Source of the DNA: Streptomyces tuirus | Lineage (GTDB): Bacteria > Actinomycetota > Actinomycetes > Streptomycetales > Streptomycetaceae | Direction: 5' to 3' | Assembly (NCBI GenBank): GCA_018195615.1 | Contig: JAGTPG010000001.1 | Span: forward strand, 2,170,501 to 2,234,500 | DNA length: 64,000 bases | Shown here: positions 61,216 through 64,000 of the stretch, in pieces | Layout of the letters: each line of letters starts with the position of its first letter | How positions within the stretch are numbered: the stretch's first letter is position 1 | The notes under the pieces: model-generated | Databases searched by the model: none | The model's input: only the letters and a program-made list of their open reading frames with translations | What the model was told of the DNA's origin: nothing | Program-made: the position numbers and the translations under genes

Positions 61216-61244
61216 GCGCCTGGCGCCCGGCCTCGGGCGGCGCG

Positions 61245-62414
61245 CTACGTCAGCCCCGCCGCCCTGGCCCGTTCCACCGCCGGGCCGATGGCCTTCGCCA
61301 GGGCCTCGATGTCGGCCTCGGTGGAGGTGTGGCCGAGGGAGAAGCGGAGGGTGCCGCGGGCCAGGTCCGGGTCGGTGCCGGTGGCGAGGAGGACATGGCT
61401 GGGCTGGGCGACACCGGCGGTGCAGGCGGAGCCGGTGGAGCACTCGATGCCCTGGGCGTCGAGCAGAAGCAGCAGGGAGTCGCCCTCGCAGCCGGGGAAG
61501 GTGAAGTGCGCGTTGGCGGGGAGGCGGCCCTCGGGGTCCGGGTCGCCGCCGAGGATCGCGTCCGGCACTGCCGTACGGACGGCGGAGACGAGGGCGTCGC
61601 GCAGGGCGCCGATCTCGCGGGCGAACCACTCGCGCTGCTCGGCGGCCAGCCGCCCGGCGACCGCGAAGGAGGCGACGGCGGGCACGTCGAGGGTGCCGGA
61701 GCGCACATGCCGCTCCTGGCCGCCGCCGTGCAGGACGGGGACGGGGGTGTGTTCACGGCCGAGGATGAGCGCGCCGATGCCGTAGGGCCCGCCGATCTTG
61801 TGGCCCGACACCGTCATCGCGGCGAGGCCGGAGGCGGTGAAGTCGACGGGGATCTGCCCGAAGGCCTGGACTGCGTCCGAGTGCAGCGGGACGCCGAACT
61901 CGGCGGCGGCTTCGGCGAGTTCACGGACGGGCAGGATCGTCCCGATCTCGTTGTTCGCCCACATGACGGTGGCGAGGGCCACGTCGTCGGGGTTGCGGGC
62001 GATCGCCTCGCGCAGGGTGTCCGGGTGGACGCGGCCGTGGGCGTCGACCGGCAGGTACTCGACGGTGGCACCCTCGTGTTCGCCGAGCCAGTGCACGGCG
62101 TCGAGGACCGCGTGGTGCTCGACGGGGCTGGCGAGGACGCGGGTGCGGCCCGGGTCGGCATCGCGGCGTGACCAGTAAAGGCCCTTGACGGCGAGGTTGT
62201 CGGCCTCGGTGCCGCCCGAGGTGAAGACGACCTCGCTGGGGCGTGCGCCGAGGGCTTCGGCGAGGGTCTCGCGGGCCTCCTCGACGGTGCGGCGGGCCTG
62301 CCGGCCGGATGCGTGGAGGGAGGACGCGTTGCCGGTGGCACCCAGGTGGGCGGTGAGCGCCTCTGCCGCCTCCGGGAGCATCGGGGTGGTCGCGGCGTGG
62401 TCGAGGTAAGCCAT
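61245..62414 (-). CDS. Cysteine desulfurase
   Basis: 389 aa, class V PLP enzyme of the NifS/IscS type. '[12 protein letters not shown]' start, '[16 protein letters not shown]', PLP Lys in '[17 protein letters not shown]', and the catalytic Cys in '[11 protein letters not shown]'. It moves sulfur from cysteine to acceptor proteins. Nearness to mnmA suggests tRNA thiolation as at least one role. The 149-bp gap upstream holds no clear element. Confidence 0.95.
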   Translation of the reverse strand: MAYLDHAATTPMLPEAAEALTAHLGATGNASSLHASGRQARRTVEEARETLAEALGARPSEVVFTSGGTEADNLAVKGLYWSRRDADPGRTRVLASPVEHHAVLDAVHWLGEHEGATVEYLPVDAHGRVHPDTLREAIARNPDDVALATVMWANNEIGTILPVRELAEAAAEFGVPLHSDAVQAFGQIPVDFTASGLAAMTVSGHKIGGPYGIGALILGREHTPVPVLHGGGQERHVRSGTLDVPAVASFAVAGRLAAEQREWFAREIGALRDALVSAVRTAVPDAILGGDPDPEGRLPANAHFTFPGCEGDSLLLLLDAQGIECSTGSACTAGVAQPSHVLLATGTDPDLARGTLRFSLGHTSTEADIEALAKAIGPAVERARAAGLT

Positions 62415-62563
62415 GGTGAGCCCGATTCTACGGCTCCCCTTCGACCGGCCTCAGATCAAGGTTGGCCGAACCCGACCGGACCGGAACCGCTTTCCGGTGC
62501 GGCTGCGGCCCGTCGTCCTCGGGCCGGCCGCGACACGTCGGCGGATGGCCGTCCGACGGCGGC

Positions 62564-62830
62564 TCAGAAGCTCCACGAGACCGTGCTGTCCGCCTGCATG
62601 AACGCCACCAGGACCAGCAGGTCGGCGATGCCGAGGCCCAGACCCAGACAGGCGCGGCCGCGGCGCTCGGTGCCGCGCCACAGGGCGATGCTCGCCAGCA
62701 CGATGGCGATCGGGCCCAGGAAGATGTTGAGGACGAGGAGGCCGAGCAGGCCCAGGATGAAGGACGCGACGGCCATGCCGTCGGTGTCGCGGATGCCGGT
62801 GCGGCGCGAGGCCGGAGCGGTGAGCTGCAT
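62564..62830 (-). CDS. Small membrane protein (DUF4190-like)
   Basis: 88 aa. Two hydrophobic stretches ('MAVASFILGLLGLLVLNIFLG' region and 'IADLLVLVAFMQ') are separated by 'ALWRGTERRGRACLGLGLG', the layout of DUF4190 proteins. The start is ATG 62830 with GGGAGCAGATC upstream. Function unknown. 38 bp after the next small membrane protein gene, so probably in the same transcript, regulated by the FabR-like protein. Confidence 0.8.
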   Translation of the reverse strand: MQLTAPASRRTGIRDTDGMAVASFILGLLGLLVLNIFLGPIAIVLASIALWRGTERRGRACLGLGLGIADLLVLVAFMQADSTVSWSF

Positions 62831-62868
62831 GGTGATCTGCTCCCGAGGTCGGGTCGGACGTGTGGTGG

Positions 62869-63087
62869 TCAGTGGGCCTGCGTGTGGCGCCGGCGGCCGT
62901 GGCGCTCGCGGAGCGCGAAGATGCCGAGCCAGACGGCGATGACGACGCCCGCGGCGACGGAGAAGGTGAGCGGCGCGTGGGCGACGGTGCCCAGGACGAC
63001 TCCCAGCAGCAGGAGTGCGGCGACGATGAACAGCACGGAGAACAACCCCCAGGGTTTCGGTGAACGGTTGTGGTTACAGTTGTTCAC
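62869..63087 (-). CDS. Small membrane protein
   Basis: 72 aa with two membrane segments ('GLFSVLFIVAALLLLGVVLG' and 'LTFSVAAGVVIAVWLGIFAL') and a basic His/Arg tail. The ATG at 63087 lies inside one copy of the repeated site CAGTTGTTCACTG, so a repressor bound there would block it directly. Function unknown; divergent from the TetR gene. Confidence 0.8.
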   Translation of the reverse strand: MNNCNHNRSPKPWGLFSVLFIVAALLLLGVVLGTVAHAPLTFSVAAGVVIAVWLGIFALRERHGRRRHTQAH

Positions 63088-63089
63088 TG
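63077..63089. promoter_or_regulatory. Candidate operator, copy 1
   Basis: CAGTTGTTCACTG, a near-palindrome overlapping the start codon of the minus-strand membrane protein gene. It differs by one base from the copy at 63134-63146. Confidence 0.6.
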
Positions 63090-63133
63090 ACTTCCCAGTC
63101 TAGCGTCTCCCATGACTTTCCAATTACAGAGAA

Positions 63134-63146
63134 CAGTTGTTAACTG
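63134..63146. promoter_or_regulatory. Candidate operator, copy 2
   Basis: CAGTT-GTT-AACTG, a perfect 5-3-5 palindrome ending 6 nt before the TetR start codon. It would cover the TetR promoter -10 region. There is no ribosome site before the TetR ATG, so this transcript may be leaderless. Confidence 0.65.
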
Positions 63147-63152
63147 CATGGT

Positions 63153-63791
63153 ATGAGTCACACCCTCGGCATCCGGCAGGCCCAGAAACAGAAGACCCGG
63201 CAGGCACTCCTGGACGCGGCCCTGGGACTGCTCGAGGAGCAGAGCCTGAGCAGCCTCGGGCTGCGCGAGGTCACCCGCGCCGTCGGTGTCGCCCCGACCG
63301 CCTTCTACCGCCACTTCCGCTCCACGGCGGATCTGGGCGTGGCCCTGGTCGAGGAGGCGCTGGGCAGCCTGCACCCGATGATCCGGACGACGGTGTCCAC
63401 GACGGGTGACCACGAGGAACGCATCACGCGCGCCATCGAGTTGATCTCCCGTCACGTCGACGGGTACCCAGCACATGTCCGGTTCATCGCCCGTGAACGA
63501 CATGGCGGAGTTCAGCCGGTGCGGGAGGCGATACGGGCCCAGCTGGCCCGGTTCGCCCAGGAGGTCAAGGACGAACTGGCCCAGGACCCGGTGTCGGAGG
63601 GCTGGTCCGAGGACGACCTGCTGATGCTCGCGCACCTGTACGTGGACCAGATGCTGATCACCGCGTCGCTCTTCCTGGAGGCGCAGGAGGGGCCGGAGGA
63701 GGAGCGCGAGGAGCGGACCCGGAACGTCGCCCAGGTGGCGACCCGGCAGATGCGGCTGATCGGCCTGGGCCGCCACCACTGGCTGGACTGA
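63153..63791 (+). CDS. TetR-family regulator of the FabR/DesT type
   Basis: 212 aa. 'SLSSLGLREVTRAVGVAPTAFYRHFRSTADLGVALVEE' is very close in pattern to the DNA-binding region of E. coli FabR and Pseudomonas DesT, which sense fatty acyl-CoA. The C-terminal domain is all-helical. It is divergent from two small membrane protein genes and flanked by twin operator-like sites, so autoregulation and local control are likely. A role in membrane lipid control is inferred from the similarity only. Confidence 0.9.
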   Translation: MSHTLGIRQAQKQKTRQALLDAALGLLEEQSLSSLGLREVTRAVGVAPTAFYRHFRSTADLGVALVEEALGSLHPMIRTTVSTTGDHEERITRAIELISRHVDGYPAHVRFIARERHGGVQPVREAIRAQLARFAQEVKDELAQDPVSEGWSEDDLLMLAHLYVDQMLITASLFLEAQEGPEEEREERTRNVAQVATRQMRLIGLGRHHWLD

Positions 63792-63811
63792 CCCACCACC
63801 GGGAACAGCCC

Positions 63812-63846
63812 GGGGCGGCGCGCCCGTCCCGCGAGCCCGCCGCCCC
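63812..63846. terminator. Hairpin between convergent genes
   Basis: GGGGCGGCG / CGCCGCCCC, a 9-bp stem with a 17-nt loop, lying between the TetR stop and the stop of the partial minus-strand gene. Confidence 0.6.
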
Positions 63847-63864
63847 TGCCGCGTCGGGTCACAC

Positions 63865-64000
63865 CTACTGCGACTGCCCCTGACCGCCGCCCGGAGCACC
63901 ACAGCCGCCGCCCTGGCCGCCGCCAGGACCACCCTGCCCGCCACCCGGCGCCCCACTGGGCATCCCCGACGCCGCCCCTGACGGTGTGCCCGACGGCGCC
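63865..64000 (-). CDS. C-terminus of a Gly/Pro/Gln-rich protein, start off window
   Basis: The frame ending at TAG 63865 reads ATG-free Gly/Ser/Pro-rich repeats for 44 residues ('GTPSGAASGMPSGAPGGGQGG', then 'GPGGGQGGGCGAPGGGQGQSQ' approximately). Such tails are common in secreted or lipoproteins of Streptomyces. A single Cys sits near the end. The function cannot be told from this fragment; coding is inferred from the regular PSGxxSG pattern and codon use. Confidence 0.5.
   Translation of the reverse strand, partial: APSGTPSGAASGMPSGAPGGGQGGPGGGQGGGCGAPGGGQGQSQ

Noticed and set aside
58393..61629. 1,078-codon open frame on the minus strand
   Set aside because: It contains the mnmA frame but its ends are antisense to the hydrolase, amidase and other genes. 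Only the mnmA part has family motifs.

Overview
The window is very GC-rich actinobacterial DNA and almost certainly Streptomyces. Codon third positions are nearly all G/C, GTG/TTG starts and 4-base start/stop overlaps are frequent, and the gene order (ilvB-ilvN-ilvC-serA, leuB-ilvE, gatC-gatA-gatB-ligA) is what I recall from the core of Streptomyces chromosomes. I see no rRNA, tRNA, CRISPR array, insertion sequence, phage block or antibiotic cluster. It reads as core chromosome.

Layout. 1-6.9 kb: a secreted beta-propeller protein (cut by the window edge), then a minus-strand operon for a two-subunit urease homologue (fused gamma-beta plus alpha), an agmatine deiminase and a TetR regulator. 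It is divergent from an NCS1 permease across a perfect palindrome. 7-9.4 kb: ilvE and leuB. 9.5-13 kb: Tat-exported phosphatase, AAC(2')-like acetyltransferase, quinone oxidoreductase. 13-17.1 kb: proline catabolism (P5C dehydrogenase, proline dehydrogenase) divergent from a PucR-type regulator. 17.1-25 kb: HAD phosphatase, a five-gene peptide/nickel-type ABC operon behind a Zur-like site, and a TetR/MFS efflux pair. 25-30.7 kb: serA, ilvC, ilvN and ilvB, with a leader-peptide attenuator ahead of ilvB. 30.7-34 kb: membrane PAS-GGDEF-EAL protein with a degenerate EAL domain. 34-46 kb: oxidoreductases, quinoprotein dehydrogenase, LuxR-type ATPase regulator behind a 33-bp repeat array, MMPL exporter, small membrane proteins and a methyltransferase. 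46-50 kb: GatCAB amidotransferase operon with an embedded 79-aa gene. 50-56 kb: RmdB-like c-di-GMP enzyme, ligA and a core methionine synthase. 56-64 kb: SDR, LOG protein, methyltransferase, DUF427, hydrolase, mnmA, amidase, cysteine desulfurase, small membrane proteins and a FabR-like regulator with twin operators.

Functional themes. Branched-chain amino acid and serine synthesis (ilvBNC, ilvE, leuB, serA) sit beside proline breakdown. The GatCAB complex supplies Gln/Asn-tRNA, and cysteine desulfurase with MnmA fits tRNA 2-thiolation. Two c-di-GMP proteins lie 20 kb apart.

An important caveat: about 20 single-base losses, nearly all in runs of four or more G or C (often where CCCCGG appears to have become CCCCG), break the frames of about 14 genes, including prototrophy or housekeeping genes (ilvB, ilvC, gatC, mnmA). 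I read these as sequencing or assembly errors and annotate such genes across the frameshift.
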